64,000 bases of DNA from Poa pratensis (lineage: Eukaryota > Streptophyta > Magnoliopsida > Poales > Poaceae), in NCBI GenBank assembly GCA_947311845.1, contig CAMZMU010000020.1, positions 33,734,171-33,798,170 of the forward strand, written 5' to 3'. The notes beneath the pieces were generated by a model. The model worked only from the letters and a program-made list of their open reading frames with translations, did no database searches and was not told the origin of the DNA. A program made the position numbers and the translations under genes. Position 1 is the stretch's first letter. Each line of letters opens with the position of its first letter. Shown here one piece after another: positions 34,390 to 46,400 of this stretch.

Positions 34390-36589
34390 TGTATTGTAGC
34401 GGACCTGCACTTAAAAATTGGCAAGATCCCTGTGTATAGTGCAAACCCCTGAATCGATTCATTTGCACACACAGTCTAAGATGAATATCATGCAAATGCG
34501 TCAAGTTTTATTACATCGCATGATCCAGACTTAAAATTTTCATTACAAATTGCATAGCTCAAGGCTAGCATTTTACAAAGTTCAGCACAGCGGAATAAAA
34601 GTATCAGTGAGTCTCCATCATCTTCATGTGCCACAGGCAAAAACATGTTGGTTGTAGACTCGAAACACTTAAACGAATTCTCACTCATCGTCGGAACAAT
34701 CTGCAACAGAAAAAATGTTGCAACAAGGTGGGTCAGAACCATATAACATGGAACTGGCAAGTGACACTTTGTGGACACTTAGTGGAATAACTCTAATATC
34801 TTATATGCATATTTGGCTGGAGGAGTTCAAGGCTATTTTGCATAAAGCCATCTTTTTCCTAACTCTTTTGAAAGCTCTTTTCTTCTAATCGAGACATCCA
34901 TGGCATGAAAACCACTGTCTCATCTACCCTTGTTCACCCATCAAATTTTTACTTGAGAAGTTAGAATGTTGTGATCCTCCGTTGACGTCCTTGATCAGCT
35001 GCTCAGAATTGTCCATAACCGGGGACACGGCTAAGTACTTATATTTGACACTCTCGAGAGGTTGTGCACGTTCACCATTAGACTTAACCAACCCAAACTA
35101 TCCCCACACTCAAATAGCGATAGGGGAAAAGAAGAAGGTTAAGACGCGATCCTTCAGAAGCATTTTCCCACCCCATACCGGCCTGACGCGCTCCACCTAC
35201 AATCCTCTACCACCACCTGTCAAGCCGGGGTGAGTCCACGCAACTTATTCGATCAAGACAGAGCCCATATGACCAATGGCTGCACTGGAAGCAATCTTCA
35301 CTTGGAGTACTTCAAATCCCTTTGATCCCTGGGTGGCCATCCACAAGTGTACATACTCAGGTTCACACCATGAAAATGGGCCTGAGTAGCCACTCAACCT
35401 CGCCTCCTCTATCAAACCAATCCACCTAGGAGTTTTCTTTAACTTAGTAGAATTTAGCTTTTTATAAAATAACATTTGCATAGCATCAATATTTCTACTA
35501 AGTAATTATATAGGTTCCTAGACACATAGGAATAGGGCAATTCTAAACATGTATTGCATAGCAATACTAACAATTCCTACACATGCTTAAGGAAAATACA
35601 CTACTCATGCATAGATAAAATACTTACGAAATTTATGAATGTGCCACTTGCCTTTGTACGTTGTCGTTGCTCACACACTCTTTTCCACAAGGAACGTTGC
35701 ACTCCGTTAAATCTATACATAGAAATCATACAACAATAAACAAACCACACAACAACACAAAGCATACAAAAGCAAAAATACAAAACAAAGTCTTCATAAA
35801 ATAAGTGGTCAAGAAATATCACATAATTCAATATGCAAAAAGAATTGATGTGATTGGTTTTATGGTTTTCCATTGTGGTTAAAGGTTGGTCAATCAAATA
35901 ATTTTGAACTTATTAAAATACATTGATGTGATGTTCAATAGGTTTTTAATGGGTTGGTTTTTAATCAAAATTTATCACATATTAATTGGGTCAAGATATT
36001 TAACACAAATTATTTACTACTATTTTCTGTTATTATTATGTCCATGAAAACACAGGTCAAGTTTTAATTAATTTTAGTTAAAACAAAACACTATTTAGAC
36101 ACTTTAAAGGAATTAACACAAGATTTAGTGTTTTTCTCTAATTAAACTTTTATTCAAAACTGAAAAATAATACTACTGGACAGAGGGCAATTAAACAATT
36201 TTTCTACAATTGAATTCACTCAAAATAATTTATAAATTTAAAGTTGTGTCAAATTTACTCAAACATCACATTTGAAATTTGAATAAATCTAAACTACTCA
36301 AAATTGAAAAACAACAGAACCAAAATAATCTACCGGTCAGGGGCTTTCCAAAAATATTTTATTTACAAATTTTGAACTTATAGATTTAAAACTATAACTA
36401 AAATAATATTTTACATGTTTCTGTAAATAACAAGTTAGTGCACGACTAAAATACAAGTTTTTATTATACTATTGTATTCTACACGTGCATACGAATCCAT
36501 AGACTACAAAAACATTGAAAACAGAGTTACGGTTGATTTGATATGGAATTAACAAGTTTTAACAATTTTCTGAAAAATTAAAACAATTT

Positions 36590-37240
36590 AAAAGGAACGG
36601 AGCGATCTGATTGGTCCGTACCGGCGGGCGGACGCGGACGGAAGCGGACGGCCGCGGGCAGGCGTGGACGCGGACGTAAGCGGACGGTCGCGGATGGCGG
36701 CGCTGTGGTCGTCGGCGACGGTGCTCCGGTGGTCCTCCGGACTTGGGAAGGCGATGACGAGGTGCGGCGCGAGGAGGAGGATTCCTGGACGTGACGGCGT
36801 TGACTCGCGTGTCGCAGAACGGCGAGGAGTCACGGACGGATGCTTGGCGGCGCCGGCGAGCTTGTGTTGAAGTTGGGCGCGACGAACGGCTGCGGTTAAA
36901 AATTAAAAGAGCACATGAGGAGGTGAGGGATGTTGAGGGGAAGAGAGGGGACCATGAATCGGCAGCGGGAACTCACTGTGTTCGCCGGAATCGAAGAAAT
37001 ACGGTGGCGGCCGAGCGAACTCCGGCGAGAAAATTGGGCAGCCTGGGGGCACGATTCGGACGGGAAGGAGAGGTAAAATGGAGAGGGGCTCGAGGGATAT
37101 TTATAGGAACAAACGGCGCTCGATTTGGTGCAGTAAAACGTCCGGGATTTACTCGGGAAGAAACGGCAACGTGTGAGCTGTTTCGTGCGGTAATTCCGTT
37201 GCTGGAGATTGAAGACGATGCTGACGTCATCGCTGATGTC
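36590..37240 (-). other. GC-rich island of the solo LTR
   Basis: High GC between flanks of extreme AT content. It carries a tandem 28-bp unit (ggacgcggacg(g/t)aagcgg...) at 36630-36657 and 36666-36693. Frames on both strands are open for 100-180 codons, but only because of composition; no domain is visible. It lies downstream of the minus-strand promoter motifs, so it is probably transcribed leader. Confidence 0.5.
37098..37229 (-). promoter_or_regulatory. Putative LTR promoter: bZIP palindrome and TATA box
   Basis: On the minus strand, the palindrome TGACGTCA (37229-37222) is followed 117 bp downstream by TATAAATA (37105-37098), then by the GC-rich leader. TGACGTCA is a classic bZIP/TGA-factor target. 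The palindrome is embedded in a near-repeat gctgacgtcatc/gctgatgtcagc. Confidence 0.5.
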
Positions 37241-38148
37241 AGCGATTTTTATTTTTCTTTTTCTGATTTTTCTTATTTCTATCATATCTTTTGTTTTAAA
37301 GGTCCAAATCTACTCAAACTTGTTTCTAAAAATTTGTAAAAACAATATCTGTCATTTAAAACATTCTAACACACTTTTCCAACACATTTCAAAATTTGAA
37401 TTTTAACATATTGTATATTTGTTTAATTGACACTTTATGTCAATTTTAAAATAGGGTTTTAATAAAAACATTTGTGGCTTTGATAAAATCAAAAAAAATA
37501 GCACAAATGTAGATATTGAAAATAGGTGCTTTTAAACTTATTTGTTTTTCAAATAATTATAATTGAATCAACCAATTCTGAAAACATAACATGCTTAAAA
37601 TAATTTGAAACACTTTGTGTATATTATTGTAGGGTTTATTAAACACCCAAAGGTAATAATTTTATATCATATAGTTTAACCAAAATTCATTTTAGAAATA
37701 GGCATACTTTAAATAACATAAGCACTTTGCACAAGAATGGTTTTGGGGTTAAATAAAAAGTCAAAGTTAAATATTCAACATCCACTAAATGGAATAAAAC
37801 ATTTTTATGAAGGTGTCTTTGATTTTAAATCACCTTGCCAAAATATAATGGGGTTTATAAAATAATTTGGATAAAAGAAAATTTTAAACTAAACTCCAAA
37901 TTTGAATTAAATATTATTTAGATAATTAAACTGTTAAATTTTTTTAAGACGCCAAATGTCTTCTATTATTTGGTTTCTATTATAATTTTAATGTTTTTCT
38001 TTTAATAAAAACAAAAGTTTCAATTTTTAGTGATTTTTAAACATTCCAAAATATTGGGATGTTACATGTATGGGGCTTTTGATTAATATGATCTTCTGAT
38101 TTGCACACCTTACGCCTTCAGTGTATATGTGGAATTTGAAAAAGAACA

Positions 38149-38176
38149 GCCCCGAGCCTGCCGGTCGGGGTTTTTT
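38149..38176. repeat. GC hairpin followed by a T run
   Basis: CCCCGA (38150-38155) pairs with TCGGGG (38165-38170), extended by inner cc/gg pairs, then T6. It shares its core with the hairpin array at 39133-39435. It lies in the presumed last intron of the antisense gene. Confidence 0.7.
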
Positions 38177-38221
38177 GCAAGTGAAATATGGAGCTTATGT
38201 TTGAACTTTGCTTTTATGTAG

Positions 38222-39053
38222 CCTCAAGCGCGTGGCGCATCGACTGGTCAAGCTTCGGGGAGTTCTTCTTCCAATCCGCGTACCCGAAGTGTCAACGACC
38301 AAAAGCTTATCGACTACCTTACACAGAAGTTCACCGCGATGGAGAGAGAGCTGAAGGAAACGAAGGACACCCTTGTTGACTTTCAGTCGAGACCGTCACC
38401 GGCAACAGAGCGAGAGTTATTTTTGCTGGCAGAGCTGGACAAAGTGAATCTTCAACTCGAATGTGAGTACACTCAAGTCAAAATGTTATCCTTGCCGGGC
38501 TCATTGACGAAGTGTCACTGTGTTATGCTTGTGCAGGCGCGTGCTTTGATAAACCGAAAAAGGAAACTCGACTGCGCGGACGCTTGGATGATCAAGCTAA
38601 TAGGCCGGAGTATTCGACCCACCCTTTCTGGTCAGATCGAGCAAGGAGTCGAGTGCTCTTCCAGCTTCAGGACCATGCTTGGCGCGTTGCCGTTGTGCTC
38701 GAGACCTGCAGGTTCGCTTTGTCTAGAGTGCATCAGGCGTTATTTCCCTTAAACGCACAACCTGAAGGTCTGTCAGCTTTGTTGGAGAAGTTTCGTTGAG
38801 ACAAGGCCATCAAGAGATTTGTGCGAGAGCAGCTCATCGGCGGAGCAAATGTTGCACTCGCATTTGTGCGGACCCATTATCCGAACATTGACTTGAAGAG
38901 AATTGCTCAGGGACCGTACCCGTGCCTGGTGGCGGTCCTGTGCCTATGCAGGAGCACTACCAAGAGATTCGCACGGACGCGCTGGTCCTGATTCATCAAG
39001 TGTTGAAAGAGGAGGAGAAATGGGCCGCACCAAAGGATGAACCTGCAGAATAG
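38222..39053 (+). pseudogene. 3' part of the gypsy-1 antisense gene
   Basis: After an acceptor (tttatgtag at 38221), exon 38222-38462 reads PQARGASTGQASGSSSSNPR then ELKETKDTLVDFQSRP. A donor at 38463 (gtgagt) and an acceptor at 38536 lead to the last exon, reading LFQLQDHAWRVAVVLETCR and LEKFR, then a TGA at 38797-38799, then KRFVREQLIGGANVALAFVR and HYPNIDLKRIAQG, ending at TAG 39053. The in-frame TGA follows CGT and looks like a CGA-to-TGA change. It may be the final exons of the gene at 31699 or a second small gene; the ~3.7-kb solo LTR sits in the intervening stretch. Confidence 0.65.
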
Positions 39054-39132
39054 GTTAGGCGTGTATTTTGTAGAAATTTGTATAAAGTTACCTGATGAAT
39101 TTTCTCGATCTGCGTGTATGTAACACATGTAT

Positions 39133-39435
39133 GGGGCTCAGCCCCCGAGTATGAGTTCTGTAGAGTTTTCATGTCGCGCAGCCCCCGAGTGTTCGGGTGA
39201 GTGCGAGAGATTTTACTTGTCACGACACATTCCCCGAGCATTCGAGTGTGGCTGCAGAGCGTTTGTTTTTGCTTGAACTTTGTGCGGCGCAGCCCCCGAG
39301 TCTTCGGGTGCGTTGGTGTTTGTGTTTATGTTTGACCTTTTGGCGCATCCCCCGAGTGTTCGGGTGCGGCCAAGGTGTCGTTTGCGGAAGATTGATGTTT
39401 TTTGAGAGCACAGCCCCCGAGGATTCGGGTGTGGC
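39133..39435. repeat. Array of six short GC hairpins 3' of gypsy-1 integrase
   Basis: Core CCCCCGAGTGTTCGGGTG and variants at about 39133, 39180, 39230, 39290, 39348 and 39411 (steps 44-63 bp). Most units pair CCCGA with TCGGG around a 4-base loop (39184-39188 with 39193-39197 in the clearest); the first pairs GGGGCT with AGCCCC. The linkers are not conserved. The array lies between the end of integrase (minus) and the end of the antisense gene (plus). Confidence 0.9.
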
Positions 39436-39638
39436 TGTTTTTTGCTTTTGTATTGTTTGTGCGAAGGATAAACAGAGAAGAATAGAGGAACATTGATTAT
39501 ATTCCTTTTGAATGTTAAGCTGCAGGCCGCCTCATTAAAAACCTTTCAGTCCCCTTAGGTACCCTGGTAAGGAAAAGAGCGCGTCTGAAACCTGCAGCTA
39601 TCCGACATATACCCTATTACATTTGATGACTGAGCAGT

Positions 39639-42600
39639 CTAAACATAGAAACGGCGCAGGTGCGCAACGTTCCAAGGATTGTGCGAAGGTTCGCCTGTCT
39701 TCGCGTGCTTCAGTCTGTACGCGCCGCCATCGATGACCTCGGTGAGATGAATGGTCCCTCCCATGGAGAGGCGAGCTTGTGCACCTTCTTCTACTTCAGT
39801 CGCAGCACCAAATCACCGACCATGAAGGACCTGGTGCGTAGGCGACGGCCATGATAGTTACGGAGGTTTTGCTGGTAAACAGCTGTATGAGCGAGCGCGA
39901 TGTCTCGTGCTTCATCCAGCATGTCGATGCTATACTCGAGTGCTTCCTCCGCATCTTCTTCTTCGTATTCCGTGACCCTGGGTGCGTCGAACTGCACGTC
40001 GAAGGGTAAGACGGCCTCTGCGCTGTATACCATGAAGAATGGCGTGTACTGTGTCGATCTGTTCGTAGTAGTGCGCAGACTCCAAAGTACGGACGGGAGT
40101 TCTTCTACCCAGGCACCCGCAGCTCATTTGAGTGGCACGAATAGCCGCTTCTTGAGCCCACTGCATACAAGTCCATTGGCCTTTTCCACCTGACTGTTCG
40201 AATGCGGGTGCGCCACCGAGGCGTAGTTTAGCTTGATCCCCTGGGCTTTGCAGAAGTCGCGAAACTCTTCGGCTGTGAAGTTTGTACCGTTGTCGGTTAT
40301 TATGCTGTTAGGGACCCCGAAGCGGTAGATGATGGACCTGATGAAGTTCACCGCCGTTGTAGCAGTCGAATTTGTGATAGGGACCGCTTCGATCCACTTG
40401 GTGAATTTATCGACTGCCACCAAGAGATGTGTGTGGCCTCCACGCGAGGATTTTTTGAGTGGCCCAACCATGTCAAGTCCCCATTGGGCGAAGGGCCATG
40501 CCAATGGTATGGTTTTGAGCTCCGATACAGGTGCTAGTGGCCTTTTTGCGAACTTCTGGCAACCGATGCACCTTTGAACTATGGCCTCTGCATCCCTGAG
40601 TGCAGTTGGCCAGTAGAACCCCGCTCGGAAGGCTTTGGCTACGAGCACCCGACTGCTCGCATGGTGTCCACAGGTTCCTGCGTGGATGTCTCAAGGATGG
40701 CCTTGCCGTCTTCGAGTGCGATGCATCTCTGAAAGATCCCTGATATGCTGCGCTTGTATAGTTCCCCTTTGATAACCGTGTAGGCCTTGGCTCTTCGAGT
40801 GATCCGACGTGACTCAGCTGCGTCATCGGGTAGCTCATCTCGTAGGAGGTATGCGAGGAAGGGATGTGTCCAAGTCGGTTCAATCAAAAGAACTTCGACT
40901 GGCGGATCCGTTGTGCTTGGCGGGATGTCCTTGTCGGTTGCGGCCGGAGTCGAAGGAGCTGCGGGCTTCTTCACCTTGATAGATCTCTGCGCGATACGCT
41001 CGAGGAAGACACCAGGTGGTACTGGTGCTTTGGTGGAGCCAAGGTTGGCTAGCATATCTGCTTCCTCATTGCTTTCACGCCCGATGTGGCGCAACTTGCA
41101 GCCGTCAAAGTTGCCCTCCATGGTGTTGTACAACTCGCGATAAGCCATCATGTTGTCTGCAGTGGCGTCGCAGGCTTTCATCGTTTGCTGCACCACGAGA
41201 TTTGAGTCGCCATAGATCATGAGGCTTGTGCACCCGCAAGCTTTTGCCATCTTCATGCCATGCAGGAGGGCTCGTACTCAGCCTCGTTGTTAGAGGGTTT
41301 GGAGAAATCCATCTGCAAGACATAGCGAAGCTTATCCCCTCGTGGGGATATGAGTATGACACCTGCGCCTGCGCCTTCATTTTTCTTCGACCCATCGAAG
41401 AACATAGTCCATGAGTTGGACACATCTTGGACTCCTGGTAGCTGAGCCTCGATCCACTCGGTGGTGAAGTCAGGCAAGACTTGAGCTTTGATGGCCTTCG
41501 GGTGTTCATATTTTATATCTCGAGGTCCAAGCTCGATGACCCACTTAGCGACCCGCCCGGTCGCGTCAGGGTTGGTGAGGATATCACGTATGCTTGCCGC
41601 GCTGACGACAGTGATCGGATGCTCGACGAAGTAGTGCACGACTTTGCGTGATGTCATGAATACGGCGTAAGCCAGCTTCTGGTAGTGCGGGTACCGCTGT
41701 TTTGATATGGAGAGGACCTCGCTGAGGTAGTACACGGGTCTCTGTATGCTATGATTGTGCCCTTCTTCCATACGCTCGACGACGAGGACGGTACTGATCA
41801 CCCGGTTGGTGGCGGAGACATACAAGAACAGCGGTTCATGCTCCCGAGGCGCGACCAGGATTGGAGGAGTTGTGAGTGTGCGCTTCAGGTCGACGAAGGC
41901 TGCTTGAGGTTCTGCGTCCACACGAAGTTGTCTGACTTCTTCATCAGCTGATAGAAAGGGAGCGCTTTTTCGCCGAGCTTACTGATGAATCGACTGAGAG
42001 CGGCCACTCGACCCACTAGTCTTTGCACCTCTCGAAGTTTGGTCGGCTGTTCCATAGTCAGTATGGCCTGTATCTTCTCTGGGTCCGCCTCAATGCCTCG
42101 AGCTGAGACAAGGTACCCCAAAAGCTGTCCGGCTGGCACGCCGAAAACGCACTTCTTGGGGTTGAGCTTGATATTGTATCGGTTGAGATTGGCGAATGTC
42201 TCGCGCAGGTCGTCGAGGAGGGTGTCCTCGTGTTTGGTTTTGATGACGATGTCGTCGACATAGACTTGGACGTTGCGCCCAATCTGTTTGCTGAGGCAAT
42301 TTTGCATCATACGCTGATACGTAGCACCCGCATTCTTGAGCCCGAAGGGCATTGTGGTATAGCAGTAGACGCCGTGTGGCGTTATGAAGGCTGTTTTGTC
42401 CTCGTCTTCGGCCTTCATCCTTATCTGGTTATAGCCTGAGTAGGCATCCATGAAGGATAGGCGTGCGCAGCCCGCAGTCGAATCAACTATCTGGTCGATG
42501 CGTGGCAGCGGGAAGTGGTCCTTGGGGCAGCACTTGTTGAGGGCGGTGAAGTCGACACACATGCGGAGGATCTCTGTATGCTTCTTCGGCCTGAGGACTG

Positions 42601-43478
42601 GATTGGCGACCCAGTCAGATTTCTTTATCTCGCGGATGAACTTGGTTGTGAGTAGCCTGTCGACTTCTTCACCTATGGCCTTCCGCTTCGGCTCGGAGAA
42701 GCGGCGCATCGTTTGCTTCACGGGTCTCGTATCTGGAAACAATTGAAGAGAGTGCTCGGCAAATTCCCTGGGAATACCTGGCATATCGGCTGGACACCAG
42801 GCAAAAATTTCCCAGTTCTCACGGAGGAACTTGACGAGCGTGCCTTCCTATGCGGGAGTTAAGCTTGATGACACGTTGACCATCTTGGACTGATCCGTCG
42901 GGTGCACCTGATGCAATCGTGTGTCGTTTGTTGCGTTGAAGGTGGCATCGGGTGCCGGTATTTTGGCCTCAGGGAGGAGTGTGCGGTCATTGGTGATAGA
43001 GAGCTCTGCGAGCTGCTGCATGCCGAAGAACTCGGATATTTTGCTGAACTCCCTGTCGCAACTATCCGAGCGTTGGAAGTTCCCGTTCACCGTGATGACA
43101 CCGTTTGGTCCTGGCATTTTCAACTTGAGATATGCGTAATGCGGGACCGCCATAAACCGAGCGAATGTCGGGCGTCCCAATATAGCATGGTATTGTGATT
43201 TCCAGTCGACGACCTCGAAGTCGATCTTCTCCGTTCTGAAGTTTCCTGGCCCGCCGAAGACGACCGGGAACTGTACTGTGCCGAGCGGGTAAACCGCTTT
43301 GCATGGGACTATACCGTGGAAGGTGTTGCTCGACTTGGGCAAGTTTTCCGTCGAGTGGTTCATCTTGCGGAGCGTATCCGCAAACAGGATGTTGATTCCA
43401 CTTCCTCCATCCATAAAGACCTTAGACATAGCGTAGCCGCCGATTTGAGCGTCGAGCACCAAAGCATCATGCCCTGGG
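39639..43478 (-). pseudogene. Gypsy-1 pol: protease, RT, two RNase H, integrase (broken)
   Basis: Read leftwards: protease with FMDGGSGINIL (about 43410); an in-frame TAG at 42848-42846 where a Gln codon is expected; RT 42784-41885 with YTTMPFGLKNAGATYQ and catalytic YVDDIVIK; a shift near 41900; RNase H (PLFLYVSATNRVIS...) and a second, archaeal-like RNase H (MFFDGSKKNEGAGAGVILIS, SNNEAEYE, IYGDSNLVVQQ) with a shift near 41260; shifts near 40660; integrase with the C-C part of the zinc region (CIGCQ), GLDMVGP, IITDNGTNF, HPHSNSQVEKANG; a shift near 40130; then VYSAEAVLPFDV and the tail NPWNVAHLRRFY, stop at 39641-39639. Dual RNase H marks the Tat lineage. At least four lesions make it inactive. 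Confidence 0.92.
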
Positions 43479-43483
43479 CGAGC

Positions 43484-46400
43484 TGTAACGCCCCAAATTT
43501 TGGAAGCAAGAAAAACTTGATTAATTAAGACCCAAAATTTGGAACCAACAAAAACTTTCTGAGTTGTATTGTTTATGGATGTGTTCCCCCCATGTTTGCA
43601 TTGTTTGACTTGTGTGGGTTGTGATTATGTGAATGACCTCTCTAGTCATCAACCTTGAAACTCAACCTAGTTATATTTGACCCTTGTGATCAATGCTTTG
43701 ACAAGTAAAAATGGTCCATATATATCTTCTCCTCTCATGTTTTTACCCAACTTCTTTTACCCTGATGTTTTGATCTTAGCCTCTACCCAAAGACCTTTTA
43801 TTTGAGAAAATAAAATTATTTCCAAAAGCTATAAGTTTGCAACACTATAAAGGACCATATAATGAGTCCTAATATATCTTGAGTTTAATGTGTGGCTAGT
43901 CTTAGCAACTCTTATTTCAAAAACTCCTAATTTAATACTTCTTTGGAAACTATTACTAGGAAGTGTTTTAACCCTCTCTCTTCAAAAACCTTGTCATGAT
44001 CATGGTTGTCACCACCTCACAAAAAATAATTGCTTTATCTTAGAGTTTGGTAATTTTATTCCACAGCTTGTTGGTTGAAACTATTTGACTTATGATTGAT
44101 TTATGTGTCTTGGTTGTGAGCATGTGAGTCAAGGTGTCAACACTTGGTTTTGGTTGGGTGGTGTGAGTTTATTGTTTTGCTTGAACTTAGTGGCTTGGTG
44201 GTATACTTTGGTAGTAACACCAATACAAAGTTTTCAAGTTAAAAATTAAATTTGGAGATCTTCATGTTTGTTAAAACATAGAAAATCTAGGGCTCCTCAT
44301 TAAGCAAACCACAATCAATTTTTGGCATGCAAATCAACCAAGATGGTCTTTGTCACCTATATTTTCAAAACCTGTCCTTAGTTTGCTGTTAGCACTTTGT
44401 ATGACCACCAAAATAATTAGGTTTGGAGAACTAGTCCAACTAGTGACCATTTGGTCAATTCTTTTCTTTCTTCTTCAAAAATTGTTTTCTTCACCTTTAG
44501 ACCTCCCTGTTTCTAATCTCGGCCGTCCGCCGCGAGATCGATGGGCGCGTGCCTCTTCGCTCGCGCGCGCAGCGCAGCTGGCCGGCCCTGCTCGCACGGC
44601 ACGGCCCAACTCCAGATCTGGCCCTTTTAATATTTTTCCATGTAGTTTTATTCTTTCTTCTGTAAATCTGTTTCTGTGCTGTTAGTTTAAATCAAATTAA
44701 AATAGTTAAACATGGAATTTGTGCAAACCAAAAATCACAGAAGTAAAGCAACAAGTTTAGAATCATGTCGAACTTACAGATCTGAAAAATATTTATCTTT
44801 GTGAGCATGAAAATTACTGTACTGCCTCTGGTCAAAATCAAAGAACTATTAATAACTTAAGTTTTATGAATCCAAAAATAGTGAATTCAATTGTTCTGGA
44901 ATGCTTGTGAGTATAGCTTTCTGTAGAAATTAACCTCATGTGTTTATGATGCTTAGTTTTGACATGGCATGTGTTAGAAGTTTGGACCAGTAGGGTTTTC
45001 GAGCATTTAATTAATTTTCTGAGAATAAGATTTTGGACTAAATCCAATTGCATTAGTTTAAAATGCTTACATAGAACCTAAACCTATCTTTGCATAACTT
45101 TTTGTTGAACAGAATACCATGGACTTAATAAACTCTAAAAATGATGTTTTCTGCCTATTAAAAATGATAAAATAAATATTTGGTCTTTTATGAAATTGTT
45201 GCTTTTGTTGTTTGTGGAATATTAAGGTACTATAGATCACTACATAATGTTGTTCTTAATATGTTAGTACTGTTAGTGCTTAAGTAAAAACAAAATGAAG
45301 TTAGTTGTAAAATGCTATTAGTGCCTAAGGAAATAAAATAAATTAATCATGCTTGTTTGCTTAATTACATGATTATTGGAATAAAGTAAACTTCACTAAT
45401 AAAGTTCTTCTTAGCTACTGGTTGTTTTAAGTTTATTAGTGATGTTTAGTTTTACAAATTGAAAGTGATTCAAAAAGGTTGTCTAATTATCACCTTAACC
45501 TTATTTTGTAAATAAATAATAAATGGTTTTGTAGTTGCCAAACATGGTTGTGTGGTTTGATATGTTTGCCTTGTTAGTTGAACTTGGTAGTCCTTAAGTT
45601 TAATACTAGCATGAGTAGTTTGTTAATGTCCCTATCTTAACTTGGTGGTATATTTTAATAATAGAAAATAATTAGTAACTTAACTTTTGTCTGAAGTATT
45701 TCCTGAAAACTAAAGAGATACTTTTGTCTGAAGTATTTCCTAAACTATGGTAACAGCCCTTGTTAAGTGACCTAACAGCCCTAAGTGGAGTTTTGCTATA
45801 GGGTTTAGTTAAAACCACCTTTTTTACTAGTAGGGTTGTTGTGTATATATGCTTAGGTGTGTTTGTTGTTTGTCTTAGTTATATGGACTTGTTGTTTGTT
45901 GCTGTTTTAGCTAAGTGAGTGATTTGCTTTTTGATTGTTAGTTTAGTGCCCTATGCAATGCTAGCTGTTTATTATGTCCTTGTGGCAACGTCTTGTATTT
46001 TGAGTGTTGTTCCTTTTCTTGCTTACGACGTTAGATACGATCGGGAAGGAACTGGAAGTGAGGAGTGGGCCTGAGGAGCATCAAGGTCAAGACCTAGGGA
46101 CATATTGCTGAGCCAAGCGAGCCACCTCACCACTCTAATGAAATCCTATTATTTTTACAAGCATGTTTTGTTTTCAAAATAAAATAATGCATGTTTTATT
46201 TCTTCCGTGGCATTTTGCCACCCAAAAAACTATTTTACAAAATATTGTTTGGCCAAAGATATCTACTAGTATATAATAGGTTTTATAAAAATAGGTCTTC
46301 ACTTGAGAAACCTTCTACTGAAGGCGCTATCAAGAAAATTATATTTTCTAGTAGTATATCCTTATATTCTTATCTCAAAACTATAGGATGGGAGCCTGGT

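Larger units (their letters stand above)
34395..38066 (-). mobile_element. Long solo LTR (3672 bp), minus orientation, in gypsy-1
   Basis: Ends are TGTAGCGGACC (34395) and GGGATGTTACA (38066), flanked by identical 5-bp target copies tgtat (34390-34394 and 38067-38071). On the minus strand it begins TGTAACATCCC, like the other long LTRs here (TGTAACGCCCC at 43484, TGTAACACCCC at 53181, TGTAACAGCCC at 60003). No primer site, pol or second LTR is seen inside, hence solo LTR. Most of it is very AT-rich except a GC-rich island at 36590-37240. It contains no gene. Confidence 0.8.

Noticed and set aside
36791..37339. 182-codon frame in the solo LTR island
   Set aside because: No domain. It spans the island and AT-rich flank and is compositional.
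38150..38176. Rho-independent terminator
   Set aside because: The hairpin plus T run looks bacterial in form, but this is plant nuclear DNA inside a retrotransposon.
41985..43198. Plus-strand frames opposite gypsy-1 RT and protease
   Set aside because: Antisense shadows of the clear minus-strand pol motifs.
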